A DNA stretch of 64,000 nucleotides from Hyphomonadaceae bacterium (GTDB lineage: Bacteria; Pseudomonadota; Alphaproteobacteria; Caulobacterales; Aquidulcibacteraceae), in the NCBI GenBank assembly GCA_019753175.1, contig JAIELK010000007.1:1-64000 (forward strand), in the 5' to 3' direction. Both the position numbers and the translations under genes were made by a program. A model generated the notes under the pieces. It ran no database searches and was not told the DNA's origin. It was given only the letters and a program-made list of their open reading frames with translations. Shown here piece by piece: positions 1-9,765 of the stretch. The stretch's first letter is position 1; every line of letters begins with the position of its first letter.

Positions 1-1
1 T

Positions 2-103
2 CCGGCGACCACGGAAGCTCCGGCTGACGCGGCGACGACCACGACCGAAGGCGCGGCTCCTGCCACGACCGAAGGCGCGGCCCCGGCCACGACCACTCCG
101 TAA
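2..103 (+). CDS. C-terminal tail of an Ala/Thr/Pro-rich protein (5' end outside window)
   Basis: An open frame runs from the window edge to TAA at 101-103 and encodes 33 residues of Pro, Ala, Thr and Glu, including the unit TTEGAAPA twice in a row. The start lies upstream of the window. Such tails occur on exported or envelope proteins of this group, but nothing here identifies the protein. A strong terminator follows, so this is the 3' end of a transcription unit. Confidence 0.6.
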   Translation, partial: PATTEAPADAATTTTEGAAPATTEGAAPATTTP

Positions 104-130
104 TCTGCTATCACAAGTAGATTTTCGCTT

Positions 131-163
131 CGAGCCGCCTGCAAAGGCGGCTCGTTTGCGTTT
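131..163 (+). terminator. Rho-independent terminator after the tail gene
   Basis: A perfect 10-bp stem, CGAGCCGCCT (131-140) with AGGCGGCTCG (145-154), closes on a 4-base GCAA loop and is followed by the T-rich tttgcgttt. It lies between the partial CDS and mnmC, only 11 bases before the mnmC ATG, so mnmC transcription must begin very close to its start codon or depend on read-through. Confidence 0.85.
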
Positions 164-174
164 GGGCCCCGACA

Positions 175-2058
175 ATGCCGCGTCTGCCGCCCGAACCCGT
201 CCTGACTTGGTCCGATGACGGCACGCCGTCGGCAGTGGCCTTTGGCGACGTCTACTATTCTCACACCGGAGGTCTTGCCGAGGCCGAGGCCGTGTTCTTG
301 GCTGGCTGTGGGCTGCCCGGAGGCTGGGCGGGCCGCGACCGCTTCACGGTGTGCGAGGTTGGTTTTGGCACTGGTCTCAATGTCTTGGCGCTTTGGGCCG
401 CCTGGAAAAAGACACGATTAGTCCATGCGCAATTGCATATCTCCACCATCGAGGCATTCCCTCTTGCGGTGAGCGATGCTGCACGTGCGCTGGCCACGTT
501 TCCCGAGATTTCTGAGCTCGCGGCGCAGTTGTTGGCGCGCTGGCCGGTGCGCGCGGCGGCCCCGCAGCGGTTATGGTTCCCTGACGACGGGCTGAGCCTC
601 ACCGTCCACACCGGCGTGGCGGCTAGCGTATTGCCGCAGCTGGAGGGCCGCTTCGACGCGTGGTTCCTCGATGGCTTCGCCCCGGCCAGAAACCCTGAGA
701 TGTGGTCGCCGGACCTGATGTTGGAGATCGCGCGCTTGAGCGCTCCGGGCGCGCGGCTGGCGACCTTCACCGTCGCCGGCGAGGTTCGTCGCGGTCTTGA
801 GGCGGCAGGATTCGCAGTGGAGAAGCGCCCCGGTTTCGGGCGGAAGCGCGAACGCTTGGAGGCGCGCTACGATGGCGGTCCGCCAACGCCTTCAGCGAGG
901 CTCTTCCCTTATGCTGCGCCTCATCCGCGTCGCGTCGCCATTGTTGGCGCGGGCATCGCCGGCGCGGCATGCGCGCAAGCCTTTCTTCGGCGCGGCGTCG
1001 AGACGGTTGTACTCGACGCCGCGCGGGCGCCGGCGTCCGGGGCGAGCGGTAATCCTGCCGGCTTGGTCATGCCCCGGCTCGATCGTGGTGGGACGCTGAA
1101 AAGTTTTTATCTCGCCGCGTATCTCTACGCAGTGGCCGCCTACGAGGCGTTCGGCGTTCTTGACCGGTGCGGCGTCGAACAGCGTAGCGACCCGCGCGGT
1201 GCGGAGGCGTTGGCGGATCTGCTGGCAGACCCGCCATTGCCGCCGGATTGGTTCGCGCCGAGCGAAGCCGGTCACGCGTTGCATCAGCGCGCGGGGCTGG
1301 TTCGCCCGCGCGCTGCGATCGACGCCATGCTGCACGGCGCGCAGCTCATTACGGAAACCGAGATCAGAACGCTCACGCCTTCGAGTGAGGGGTGGATGCT
1401 TGTTGCGCCCGATGGCCGCGGATTGCTGCGCGCCGACGCCGTGATGCTCGCATGCGGCGCGGCGCTCACTGCGTTCGAGCCGGCGCGGTTTCTGCCGATC
1501 GCGCTGTCGCGTGGACAGATCGAGTGGGGCGAGGGGGCCGCGCCCCCGCATGCGGTAACGCGCGGCAATTACCTTGCTGCGTTCGACGGCGGGGTGCTGT
1601 TCGGTGCGACCTTCGACCCACACGCCGACGCAGCAACCGCCGCGCAGCACTTTGAACCGGACGCCGACGCGCGTGCGCGTAATCTGGCAGCGCTTGGCGC
1701 GCTGGCGCCTGACGTCGCCGCCAGCGTAAAGGTCGATTCGTTGCGCTCGCGCGCTGCACTGCGTGCAACGACGCCGGATCGCGCGCCCATTGCAGGACTA
1801 TTGCCCGATGCTGAGCGCTGGTTGGAGCAATACGCCCCATTGGCTCAGGGTCAGCGGCCGCCCTCCGCGCTCGCACCGCCGGCCCACCACGGCATCTACG
1901 TGCTTGGCGGACTTGGCGCGCGCGGACTGACGACGGCGCCCTTGCTCGGCGAGGTCATTGCCGGCGAGATGTGCGGTGAGCCGGAGATGTTTTCGCGCGC
2001 GGTGCGTGACGCACTCCATCCGGCGCGCTTTCTCCTGCGTGCGCTTAAGCGAGGTTAG
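175..2058 (+). CDS. mnmC: MnmC: bifunctional tRNA wobble-uridine modification enzyme
   Basis: The 627-residue protein matches the two-domain MnmC architecture. The N-terminal third is a SAM-dependent methyltransferase (glycine motif GFGTGLN near residue 64 and the family signature LDGFAPARNPEMW near 168). The C-terminal part is an FAD oxidoreductase beginning with the dinucleotide motif VGAGIAGAACA near residue 257. The FAD domain converts cmnm5(s2)U to nm5(s2)U at tRNA position 34 and the methyltransferase makes mnm5(s2)U. Length is normal for the fused form. The gene ends 4 bases into the convergent MFS gene. Confidence 0.93.
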   Translation: MPRLPPEPVLTWSDDGTPSAVAFGDVYYSHTGGLAEAEAVFLAGCGLPGGWAGRDRFTVCEVGFGTGLNVLALWAAWKKTRLVHAQLHISTIEAFPLAVSDAARALATFPEISELAAQLLARWPVRAAAPQRLWFPDDGLSLTVHTGVAASVLPQLEGRFDAWFLDGFAPARNPEMWSPDLMLEIARLSAPGARLATFTVAGEVRRGLEAAGFAVEKRPGFGRKRERLEARYDGGPPTPSARLFPYAAPHPRRVAIVGAGIAGAACAQAFLRRGVETVVLDAARAPASGASGNPAGLVMPRLDRGGTLKSFYLAAYLYAVAAYEAFGVLDRCGVEQRSDPRGAEALADLLADPPLPPDWFAPSEAGHALHQRAGLVRPRAAIDAMLHGAQLITETEIRTLTPSSEGWMLVAPDGRGLLRADAVMLACGAALTAFEPARFLPIALSRGQIEWGEGAAPPHAVTRGNYLAAFDGGVLFGATFDPHADAATAAQHFEPDADARARNLAALGALAPDVAASVKVDSLRSRAALRATTPDRAPIAGLLPDAERWLEQYAPLAQGQRPPSALAPPAHHGIYVLGGLGARGLTTAPLLGEVIAGEMCGEPEMFSRAVRDALHPARFLLRALKRG

Positions 2059-3425
2059 ATATCTTCTCCTGCGCGGCGTCTGGCGATTTCTTCACGCAGC
2101 GCATGCTGACGCTGCTCGTCGAGCGGATAATTCTGCAGCGACCACGCGGTGAGGATGTTGAGCATAGCGGGCGCTCCAGCAAACAGCAACGTCAACGCCA
2201 ACAACGCCTCTGGCGAATTGGCGGCGCCGCGTTCAGCCGAGAAGCCGAACGGCGCGAGTAGGATGAGGCTCGCTGGCCCCAACGCCAATCCGACCTTACC
2301 CGTGGTGAGCAGCAATCCGAAGAACAAGCCAGAGCGCTGCTTACCGGTCCGCAACTCATCTTCATCGACGACATCCGCCATCATGGAGCGCACGAGCAGC
2401 GTGCCGGCCACGGCGGGGAGGCCGGCTATGAACATGCCGATGCCGACGATAAGCGCCGATCCGTGTGGCAACAGCGGCACGCACGCCAGCGCCGCCGCCC
2501 ACCAGATGCAAGAGAGCTGCAGCGCGCGGTGCTTGCCCATGCGTCGCCCCAGCCAAAGCCACAGCGGCACGCCGGCAAGCCCTGCCACGAAATAGACGAG
2601 CAGCAGCGTCGATGCCACGGCGCCCAGGCCGTGAACTTGCACCGCGTAAAACATGAACAGTGTGCCCGCGACACCCTGCGTGGCGCCGAGCAGGAAATCC
2701 GGAATGAGGACGCGTCTCAGAGCATCGTTATCGCGTAACGCCGCGAGCGACTGCGCAAAGCCGTGGCTCTTCCCTTCCTCTTCATGGATGGGCGCTGCGT
2801 TTTCCGGAACCGCCCAAACGGCGATCGCCACCGTGATCGGCAGAGCGACGATGATTGTCCAACCCATAAGGCGTACGCCGTCGTCGAAGCCGCCCAAGCC
2901 TGAAAGCTCCACCAGCGCGGGCAGCATCATCACCACGATTTGGCCTATGGACGACGCCGCTTGAACGGCGCTCAATACGCGGGTGCGCCCATGATACTCC
3001 GGCCTGAGTTCGCCGGCCCAGCCAAGGTGCGCGATCATTGCGCTGGCAAAGCTTGCATAGAGCGAAAGCACGGCGAAGCCGAGCACGATGGCGCTTATCC
3101 CTGGCTGGACCGCGATGAATGCGAACCAAACGGCGAGCATGACAACAGGTGTGGCGCCGACAAGCCAAGCGCGCCGTCGTCCAAAAGCAAGGCGGGTGCG
3201 ATCCTGTAGCGAGCCGATGGTCGGATTGATGAACAGGTCGAATATGCGCGCGGCTAGGAACAGCGCGCCGACCGTTGCAGCTGGGATCGCCAAGTACTCT
3301 GCGTAGTATCGAGGCAGAAAGACAATCGGCGGCACCGAAAGCGCCAACAAGGGCGCTCCGGGCAGTGCGAACGCCAACAGTCGCCAACCTCTCGCGGTGC
3401 GCGCTTCGTCCGTTTCAATTGTCAT
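2055..3425 (-). CDS. MFS / GPH-type sugar:cation symporter
   Basis: A 456-residue polytopic membrane protein. The motif near residues 60-90 (ARIFDLFINPTIGSLQDRT followed by GRRRAW) is the cytoplasmic loop signature of the glycoside-pentoside-hexuronide:cation symporters related to MelB. About twelve hydrophobic segments are visible. The substrate cannot be told from sequence and no sugar-catabolic gene is adjacent. It is convergent with mnmC (4-base overlap) and 78 bases downstream of suhB on the same strand. Confidence 0.85.
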   Translation of the reverse strand: MTIETDEARTARGWRLLAFALPGAPLLALSVPPIVFLPRYYAEYLAIPAATVGALFLAARIFDLFINPTIGSLQDRTRLAFGRRRAWLVGATPVVMLAVWFAFIAVQPGISAIVLGFAVLSLYASFASAMIAHLGWAGELRPEYHGRTRVLSAVQAASSIGQIVVMMLPALVELSGLGGFDDGVRLMGWTIIVALPITVAIAVWAVPENAAPIHEEEGKSHGFAQSLAALRDNDALRRVLIPDFLLGATQGVAGTLFMFYAVQVHGLGAVASTLLLVYFVAGLAGVPLWLWLGRRMGKHRALQLSCIWWAAALACVPLLPHGSALIVGIGMFIAGLPAVAGTLLVRSMMADVVDEDELRTGKQRSGLFFGLLLTTGKVGLALGPASLILLAPFGFSAERGAANSPEALLALTLLFAGAPAMLNILTAWSLQNYPLDEQRQHALREEIARRRAGEDI

Positions 3426-3503
3426 GAACGTCCCGTCTGTTCCGGCAAGCGCGCTTTCCCAGCATCATCGCTAACCCGATGATGGGTGCGCCGTAAACAA
3501 TGA

Positions 3504-4289
3504 TTAGTCGCGCAGCGTTTGCGTGAACGGCCCGATCAGCGTGGTGTTTGCCGCTACGATAGCGCCACTGATCATGAAGTCGCCGTCGTCGATCTCGTTG
3601 ACGACCCCGCCGGCTTCGCGCACCAGCAGCGCGCCTGCGGCGACGTCCCAGGCGCTCAAGCCGCGCTCCCAGAAGCCGTCGAAGCGGCCAGCGGCGACAT
3701 AGGCCAAGTCGAGCGAGGCCGCGCCCCATCGGCGCACGCCCGCGGCTTTGGCGATGATGCGCTCGACTTCTCGCAGCGACACCTCGTGGCCTGGCCGTCC
3801 ATGGTAGGGAATGCCGGTGGCGAATATCGCGTCTCGCATGTCGGTGCGTCCGGCCACGCGCAGGCGACGATCATTGAGGTAAGCGCCTACGCCTTTCTCC
3901 GCCCAAAACAGTTCGTCACGCACGACGTTGTAGATCACGCCGGCAACGAGCACGCCCTCGCGTTCCAGCGCAATCGAGATGGCGAAGTGCGGCAGGCCGT
4001 GCAGGAAGTTGGTGGTGCCGTCGAGCGGATCGACGATCCAACGATGGGTCTTGTCTGTGCCCTCGACTACGCCGCGTTCTTCCATGAGGAAGCCGTAGCC
4101 TGGACGCGCTTTTGAAAGTTCTTCGAAGATTGTTCTCTCCGCTTTCATGTCGGCGGCGGAGACGAAGTCGCTTGGCCCCTTGCGCGACACCTGCAGATTC
4201 TCGACCTCGCCGAAATCGCGCGCCAATGCCCGCGCCGCTTTGCGGGCGGCGGCGAGCATCACGTTCATGGTGGCGGAGGCCTGGGGCAT
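3504..4289 (-). CDS. suhB: Inositol-1-monophosphatase family protein (SuhB)
   Basis: A 261-residue Mg2+-dependent phosphatase of the inositol monophosphatase family. The metal-binding motif WIVDPLDGTTNF is near residue 84, preceded by the MEERG element, and the second motif WDVAAGALLVREAGG is near residue 218. Length is typical of SuhB, which hydrolyses inositol phosphates and in enterobacteria also takes part in rRNA antitermination. A second ATG eight codons in (MNVMLAAARK) is an alternative start. carA lies 42 bases upstream on the same strand. Confidence 0.9.
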   Translation of the reverse strand: MPQASATMNVMLAAARKAARALARDFGEVENLQVSRKGPSDFVSAADMKAERTIFEELSKARPGYGFLMEERGVVEGTDKTHRWIVDPLDGTTNFLHGLPHFAISIALEREGVLVAGVIYNVVRDELFWAEKGVGAYLNDRRLRVAGRTDMRDAIFATGIPYHGRPGHEVSLREVERIIAKAAGVRRWGAASLDLAYVAAGRFDGFWERGLSAWDVAAGALLVREAGGVVNEIDDGDFMISGAIVAANTTLIGPFTQTLRD

Positions 4290-4331
4290 GGGCTGGGCCT
4301 GCTAGCAGGGCGGGCCCCGCTGAGCAAGCAA

Positions 4332-5567
4332 TCACGCCGCTTTCGCGCGTTTGGCCATCAGCTTGGCGAAGCGCTCGAACAGGTAATGACTGTCCTGCGG
4401 TCCGGGCGAGGCTTCGGGATGATACTGAACCGAGAACACCGGCTTGCCTTCAAGTTCGATGCCGCAATTGGAGCCGTCGAACAGCGAGACGTGGGTTTCC
4501 TTCACGCCCTTAGGCAGTGTCGCGGCATCGATGGCGAAGCCATGGTTCATCGATACGATCTCGACCTTGCCGGTCTTCTTGTCTTGTACAGGATGGTTGG
4601 CGCCGTGGTGGCCTTGGCTCATCTTCTTGGTCTTGGCGCCGAGCGCCAAGCCGAGCATCTGGTGGCCGAGGCACACCCCCATCACTGGCACGCCGCTTTC
4701 GACCAGCGTCTTGATCTGCGGCGCGGCGTAAACGCCGGTTGCGGCGGGATCACCAGGGCCGTTCGAAAGCAGTACGCCGTCCGGCTTGTGCGACAACACC
4801 TCTTCGGCAGTCGCCGCCGCGGGCACCACGATACACTTGGCGCCGACATCGCCGAGCGCACGCAGAATGTTGCGTTTCACCCCATAATCCATGACCACGA
4901 CGGTGAATTTCGGCTTCTTGATCGCTGGCGCGCCGCCGGGCCAGCGCCAGCGTCCCTCCGACACGGTGTAGGTTTGCGCTGTGGTGACGTCCTTGGCGAG
5001 ATCGAGCCCCTCAAGACCCGACCATGCTTGTGCGCGTCTGATCAACGCGTCGAGGTCGAGCGCACCGTCGGGCGCGTGCGCGATCACGCCGTTCGGCATG
5101 CCGCGTTCGCGAATGCGTCGCGTCAGCGCGCGCGTGTCGATGCCGGCAAGGCCTATGACATTGCGCGCCTTCAGCCACGCGCCGAGCGTGTCGCTTGCGC
5201 GCCAGTTCGACGGCGCCGTCGGACGCGCGCGAAACACTGCGCCCCGGGCTGCACTGGCGGCGGCAGGCGAACTTGCTTCGACGTCTTCGTCATTGGTCCC
5301 GACATTGCCGACGTGTGGGAAGGTGAAGGTGACGATTTGGGCGGCGTAGGAGGGGTCGGTAAGGACTTCCTGATACCCGGTCATTGCCGTGTTGAAGCAG
5401 ACCTCGCCTTCGGCCGCTCCGATGGCCCCCAATCCCTCGCCGAAAAACACGGCGCCGTCCGCGAGAACCAAGGCGCCGGTAGCTGAAATGCGAGTCGAAT
5501 GGGGCAAAGCGCACGTGAGATAGGGGGCGTCGGCCAGGGTGTCAAAATCCACATGAGAGGGCGGCAA
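4332..5567 (-). CDS. carA: Carbamoyl-phosphate synthase small (glutaminase) subunit
   Basis: The 411-residue protein has the CarA N-terminal domain ([14 protein letters not shown]) and a C-terminal class I glutamine amidotransferase domain. The nucleophile is the Cys of GVCLGHQML and the catalytic His is in [10 protein letters not shown]. It hydrolyses glutamine and passes ammonia to CarB for arginine and pyrimidine synthesis; carB is not in the window. The frame opens with TTG at 5567; an in-frame GTG at 5552 is equally possible, so the N-terminus is uncertain. It diverges from the S9-family gene. Confidence 0.93.
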   Translation of the reverse strand: MPPSHVDFDTLADAPYLTCALPHSTRISATGALVLADGAVFFGEGLGAIGAAEGEVCFNTAMTGYQEVLTDPSYAAQIVTFTFPHVGNVGTNDEDVEASSPAAASAARGAVFRARPTAPSNWRASDTLGAWLKARNVIGLAGIDTRALTRRIRERGMPNGVIAHAPDGALDLDALIRRAQAWSGLEGLDLAKDVTTAQTYTVSEGRWRWPGGAPAIKKPKFTVVVMDYGVKRNILRALGDVGAKCIVVPAAATAEEVLSHKPDGVLLSNGPGDPAATGVYAAPQIKTLVESGVPVMGVCLGHQMLGLALGAKTKKMSQGHHGANHPVQDKKTGKVEIVSMNHGFAIDAATLPKGVKETHVSLFDGSNCGIELEGKPVFSVQYHPEASPGPQDSHYLFERFAKLMAKRAKAA

Positions 5568-5650
5568 TGTCGGCGCCTGCCCCAGACCTGCCGCAAAGCT
5601 GAACTCCTTGGCAGAGCGCGGTTGGCCGAAGGATGACGTTCTTGTAAGGT

Positions 5651-7819
5651 TTGGGTGTGGGGACGCGACGCATCAGTACCTGGGCGGGAGCCAGCGCGGC
5701 TTTGTGCCTCTCGGCCGGCGTTGCCGGCTGCGACCGCGAGGCGAGCCAGGCGCCTGCGCCAACCCAGGCTTTGCCACAGACGATTGCCCGCGCCGTTCTG
5801 TTCGGCGATCCGGCGCGCTCCGCTGGCCAGCTGTCGCCGCGCGGGGACCGTGTGGCCTTTCTGGCGCCGCGCGATGGCGTGCTGAACCTCTGGGTGCTTT
5901 CGGTCGACGCAATGGACCAGGCGCGTCCGCTGACCGATGAGCGCAGCAATGGCGGCGTGCGTCAGTTCCTGTGGGCGCGCGACAACTCCACGCTGGTTTA
6001 CTCCGTCGATGTCGACGGCAACGAGACTTGGCGATTGTTCGCCGTCGATGCCGCGGGCGAGACGCCATCGCGGGCGCTGACGCCGGCTGGGGCGCGCGCC
6101 GAAATCCTCGGCATGAGTGACGAGGAACCGGGAACGATCGTCGTCAGCCTGACCGAACGCGGCCGTGTGTGGCCCGACGTGGTCAAGATCGACTTGGCAA
6201 GCGCGACGCGAACGCTCGTGCTGCGCAACCCCGGCGGATTTACCCGCTTCGCCGTCGACGGCAATAATCAAGTGCGCCTCGGCGTGCGCTCGCGCGACGA
6301 CGGCGGCGCCGAGATCGCTGTGCTATCGCCAAACGGTCGCTGGCGAACCGTCTCCGAGATTCCATTTGAGGACGCGTTGTCTTCTCAACTCATAGCGCTC
6401 GACCCTGACGGCGCGTCGTTCCTGATGTTCGATTCAGCCGGGCGCGATCGCACCGCGCTGGTGCGGGTTGACATCGCCACCGGCGCCAAGACTGTGTTAG
6501 GTGAGAGCGAGCGCGCGGACGTCGTCGATCTGTGGCTCGACCCAACCACAGGCGCTCCAGAAGCTTTCGCGACCGAGTACCTGCGCCGCGAGTGGCGCGC
6601 GCTCGATCCCGAAGCGCAGGCCGACCTTGCCTTTCTTGATGAGCAGCTCGACGCCGACTTCCATGTCGTGTCGCGTAGCGCCGACGATGCGCGCTGGATC
6701 GTCGTGGAAGCGGGGCCGACAACGTCGCCGCGCTCGTACCTTTACGATCGCGTGGACCGTGCGGGGCGGCGCTTCTCGCTGCTGTTCCGTCATCGGCCCG
6801 ATCTTGAGACCGCGCCGCTGCAGCCGATGGCCCCGGTGGAGATCGCCGCGCGCGATGGGCTGACGCTTGTCTCCTACGTGACGTTGCCGATTGGCGCCGA
6901 CGAGAACGGCGATGCGCGGCCGGAGCGTCCTGCGCCATTGGTGATTGCGCCGATGTCAGCGCCCTGGACGCGCAGCTCGTTCGGCTTCGACGCTTTGCAC
7001 CAATGGCTGGCAAACCGCGGCTACGCGGTGATGAGCGTCAACACGCGCGGTTCGAGCGGCTTCGGCAAAGCGTTTCTCAACGCCGGCAATGGCGAGTGGG
7101 GCGGGCGCATGCAGGAGGATCTGCTCGATGCGGCGCAGTGGGCGGTCGCCAGCGGTGTCGCGGAAGCGGATCGCATCGCAATCGTTGGCTCTGGATTCGG
7201 CGGTTATGCCGCGTTGGCGGGCATGACGTTCGCACCCGAGACCTACCGATGCGGCGCAAGCTTTGGCGGCTTCGCCAACCTGTTCACGCGAGTGGATGCC
7301 GCGCCGCCGGCTGAGCGTGCTGCGCTTTATGCCCGCGTCGGCGATCCGCGCAGCGCCGAGGGCCGCCAAGTGCTGCGCGAGCGTTCGCCGCTGTTTAATG
7401 CAGCGCGGATCCGAAACCCGATGCTGTTGGCGATGGGCGGCCGCGACATGCAGGCGTCACGGTCGGAACTCGACCTGATCGCTCAAGCCATTCGCCCTCG
7501 GCGTAACGGCCTGACCTACATGGTCTTTCCGAACGAAGGGCGCAGTCTGCTGTCGATCGAGAATCGGCTCTCGTACTTCGCCGTGCTCGAGCATTTCCTC
7601 GGCGATTGCCTCGGCGGCCGGGTCGAGCCGGTGGGCGCCGCTCTGGAAGGCGCCGAGATCGAAGTGTTCGATGGCGCGGTGAACGTGCCCGGCTTGAGTG
7701 CGTTCGCGCGCCGTCTTCCAGGGCCGCAAGCACCGGAGCCGGCATTGCGAATCTATGCGCCGGGCGAGGGGCCTGACGATGTAGCGCCGCCGGACGAGCC
7801 AATCTCGACGGCGCCGTGA
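5651..7819 (+). CDS. S9 (prolyl oligopeptidase) family lipoprotein, probable pseudoenzyme
   Basis: The 722-residue protein has a type II signal (SAGVAGC, Cys27), an N-terminal beta-propeller region and a C-terminal alpha/beta-hydrolase domain of the S9C type. The nucleophile elbow, usually GxSxGG, reads GSGFGG: Gly515 sits where the catalytic Ser belongs. The acid Asp599 (GGRDMQ) is present, but the His of the usual DEGHGF motif is Arg631 (NEGRSLL). Two of three triad residues are lost while the fold motifs are kept, so peptidase activity is unlikely; a binding or scaffold role is inference. The start is TTG at 5651, or GTG at 5657. Confidence 0.85.
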   Translation: MGVGTRRISTWAGASAALCLSAGVAGCDREASQAPAPTQALPQTIARAVLFGDPARSAGQLSPRGDRVAFLAPRDGVLNLWVLSVDAMDQARPLTDERSNGGVRQFLWARDNSTLVYSVDVDGNETWRLFAVDAAGETPSRALTPAGARAEILGMSDEEPGTIVVSLTERGRVWPDVVKIDLASATRTLVLRNPGGFTRFAVDGNNQVRLGVRSRDDGGAEIAVLSPNGRWRTVSEIPFEDALSSQLIALDPDGASFLMFDSAGRDRTALVRVDIATGAKTVLGESERADVVDLWLDPTTGAPEAFATEYLRREWRALDPEAQADLAFLDEQLDADFHVVSRSADDARWIVVEAGPTTSPRSYLYDRVDRAGRRFSLLFRHRPDLETAPLQPMAPVEIAARDGLTLVSYVTLPIGADENGDARPERPAPLVIAPMSAPWTRSSFGFDALHQWLANRGYAVMSVNTRGSSGFGKAFLNAGNGEWGGRMQEDLLDAAQWAVASGVAEADRIAIVGSGFGGYAALAGMTFAPETYRCGASFGGFANLFTRVDAAPPAERAALYARVGDPRSAEGRQVLRERSPLFNAARIRNPMLLAMGGRDMQASRSELDLIAQAIRPRRNGLTYMVFPNEGRSLLSIENRLSYFAVLEHFLGDCLGGRVEPVGAALEGAEIEVFDGAVNVPGLSAFARRLPGPQAPEPALRIYAPGEGPDDVAPPDEPISTAP

Positions 7820-8770
7820 TCAAAGCGCGTGTAGCGAGCGCACGCGCAGTTTGCGGCTCGAGAAGCTATCCCAAACCAGCGTGTCGACATGAGCGGTGCG
7901 CTCGTCGAAGCGTACGCCGCCGAACATCGAGCCGTCAGTGACGCCCGATGCGGCGAACACGACGTCGCCCGGCGCCATGTCGTCGAGCGTGAGCTTGGCG
8001 GCGACATCGCGGCCCATCTTGCGCGCCCGCTCAGCCTCCTGGTCGGTTTCGGGCTTCAGCCGCGCCTGCATCTGACCGCCGGCGCAGCGGATCGCGGCGG
8101 CGGCCAACACGCCTTCGGGCGCCCCGCCGGAACCGAAATAGATGTCGACGCCTGAGCGCGCGACCTCGGTGGTCCAGAACACTCCAGCGACATCGCCGTC
8201 GGGGATGAGGCGAATGCCTGCGCCGGCGCGGCGGAGTTCTTCGATGATGTGCTGATGCCGGTCGCGATCGAGCAGGCAGGCGCGGATATCGGTCACCGCA
8301 ACGCCTTTCGCTTGCGCAAGCCGTTGGACGTTTTCCGTGGGCGAGAGGTCGAGATCGATCAGCCCCGGCGGGTAGCCGGGCCCGATCGCCAGCTTCTCCA
8401 TGTACATGTCCGGCGCGTGCAGCAGCCCGCCCTTGAGCGCGAGCGCCACCACGGTCATCGCATTGGGCGCATCGTTGGCGCAGAGCTTGGTGCCTTCGAG
8501 CGGATCGACGGCGATGTCGACGCCAATCCCGCCCGCGCCAAGTTCTTCGCCGATATAGAGCATCGGCGCTTCGTCGATCTCGCCTTCACCGATGACCACC
8601 TTGCCGGAGAAGGGCGCGTCCGCGAACGCCTTGCGCATGGCGTCGACAGCGGCTTGATCGGCGTCGTTCTTCTTGCCGAAGCCGCGCCAGCGCGCGCTGG
8701 CGATGGCGGCGACTTCCGTGGCGTGCTGGGCGATCTGGGACAGCAGCAAACCGGTCTGATGCTTATTCAT
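7820..8770 (-). CDS. glpX: Fructose-1,6-bisphosphatase class II
   Basis: The 316-residue protein carries the GlpX metal and substrate motifs GEGEIDEAPMLYIGEELG (near 61) and DIAVDPLEGT (near 86), plus the IPDGDVAGVF and FGSGGAPEGV segments. It hydrolyses fructose-1,6-bisphosphate in gluconeogenesis. It is tail-to-tail with the S9 gene with no intergenic bases, and its start overlaps the end of the upstream alpha/beta-hydrolase gene by 8 bases, which suggests a shared transcript. Confidence 0.94.
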   Translation of the reverse strand: MNKHQTGLLLSQIAQHATEVAAIASARWRGFGKKNDADQAAVDAMRKAFADAPFSGKVVIGEGEIDEAPMLYIGEELGAGGIGVDIAVDPLEGTKLCANDAPNAMTVVALALKGGLLHAPDMYMEKLAIGPGYPPGLIDLDLSPTENVQRLAQAKGVAVTDIRACLLDRDRHQHIIEELRRAGAGIRLIPDGDVAGVFWTTEVARSGVDIYFGSGGAPEGVLAAAAIRCAGGQMQARLKPETDQEAERARKMGRDVAAKLTLDDMAPGDVVFAASGVTDGSMFGGVRFDERTAHVDTLVWDSFSSRKLRVRSLHAL

Positions 8771-9752
8771 GCCTGCTTCTTAGCGTGGGGGCGGCGTGGG
8801 GCAAGCCGCTGCCATGCGCGCGCAGGAACGCGCTGACGCGTGAACGAACGTCGCTATGGCGGCCCAGCAAGAGGTGGCCGCCGTCGTCGAGCGGCATGAA
8901 CGCGGCGCCCGGGATGCGCTCGGCGGTGTATCGGCCAAAGGCGAACGGGTTGATGCCGTCGTCGCGCGCATGGATCACCAGCGTCGGCGCCGCGATGCGT
9001 TCGAGGGCGTATGTCGCTGCCGGGTCGATCGCCGCGCCTTCGTTGGCGAGGCCCCTGGTGCGGTCGGTGACCGGCTGAAAGCTGTCGACCATGCGCGCGA
9101 CGAACGCTGCCTCGTCTTGCGTGAGCCGGGCGCGCATGGGCGGCTTGACGTCGAAGATAGCGTCAAGCGGCGCTCGCGCCGTGTGCTGCATGATCCAGTA
9201 CGGAAAGTTGGAGCTGAACAGCGCTTGGTACGCCCAGGCTGGCAACGGCAGGTCCTGCTGTTCAGCGGTCAAGGGCGTGTAGGGCGCTGACGAGATCAAC
9301 ACCAGCGCTGATGTGCGCTCCGGATAGCGGAGTGCGAACTGCAGCGCGGGCGGCGCGCCACCCGAGATGGCGACAATGGCGGTGCGGTCCACACCTTGCA
9401 GATCGAGCAGCGCCGCGAAAGCGTCCGCTTGCGCCGCCGTGCTCGCATCGCTCGGCAATGTCGAACGGAGGTAACCGAAGCGCGAGGGGGCGATCCAGCG
9501 GAAGCCGTCGCCGCCGAACGCTGCAGCGACCGCGCGTCCCTGGTCGTACCCGCCGCCGGCGCCATGGATGACGAGCACCGGCGGCCCTTCGCCCCAGGCC
9601 GCGAATTCGACATCGCCTTGCGGCGTGGCGGCGACTTGGCTCTGCGCCGCCAGCTGGGCGCGAAGACGGTCGATTTCATATTGATGGAGCGCGTATGCGG
9701 CGCTGACAGCCGCCGTCGCCAGCACCAGAACAATCAGTCCAATCACGCGCAT
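8763..9752 (-). CDS. Membrane-anchored alpha/beta hydrolase
   Basis: The chosen ATG at 9752 gives 329 residues; the frame extends about 100 codons further upstream, but that part is Arg/Ser-rich read-through of the next gene. The N-terminus (MRVIGLIVLVLATAAVSAAY) is a signal anchor. An alpha/beta-hydrolase core follows: oxyanion segment HGAGGG, nucleophile elbow VAISGGAPP, acid in HARDDGINPF, and His in DDGGHLLLG. The substrate is unknown. It overlaps glpX by 8 bases and follows the sulfoxide reductase gene by 13 bases. Confidence 0.85.
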   Translation of the reverse strand: MRVIGLIVLVLATAAVSAAYALHQYEIDRLRAQLAAQSQVAATPQGDVEFAAWGEGPPVLVIHGAGGGYDQGRAVAAAFGGDGFRWIAPSRFGYLRSTLPSDASTAAQADAFAALLDLQGVDRTAIVAISGGAPPALQFALRYPERTSALVLISSAPYTPLTAEQQDLPLPAWAYQALFSSNFPYWIMQHTARAPLDAIFDVKPPMRARLTQDEAAFVARMVDSFQPVTDRTRGLANEGAAIDPAATYALERIAAPTLVIHARDDGINPFAFGRYTAERIPGAAFMPLDDGGHLLLGRHSDVRSRVSAFLRAHGSGLPHAAPTLRSRHE

Positions 9753-9765
9753 GCTTGCCCCGCGA

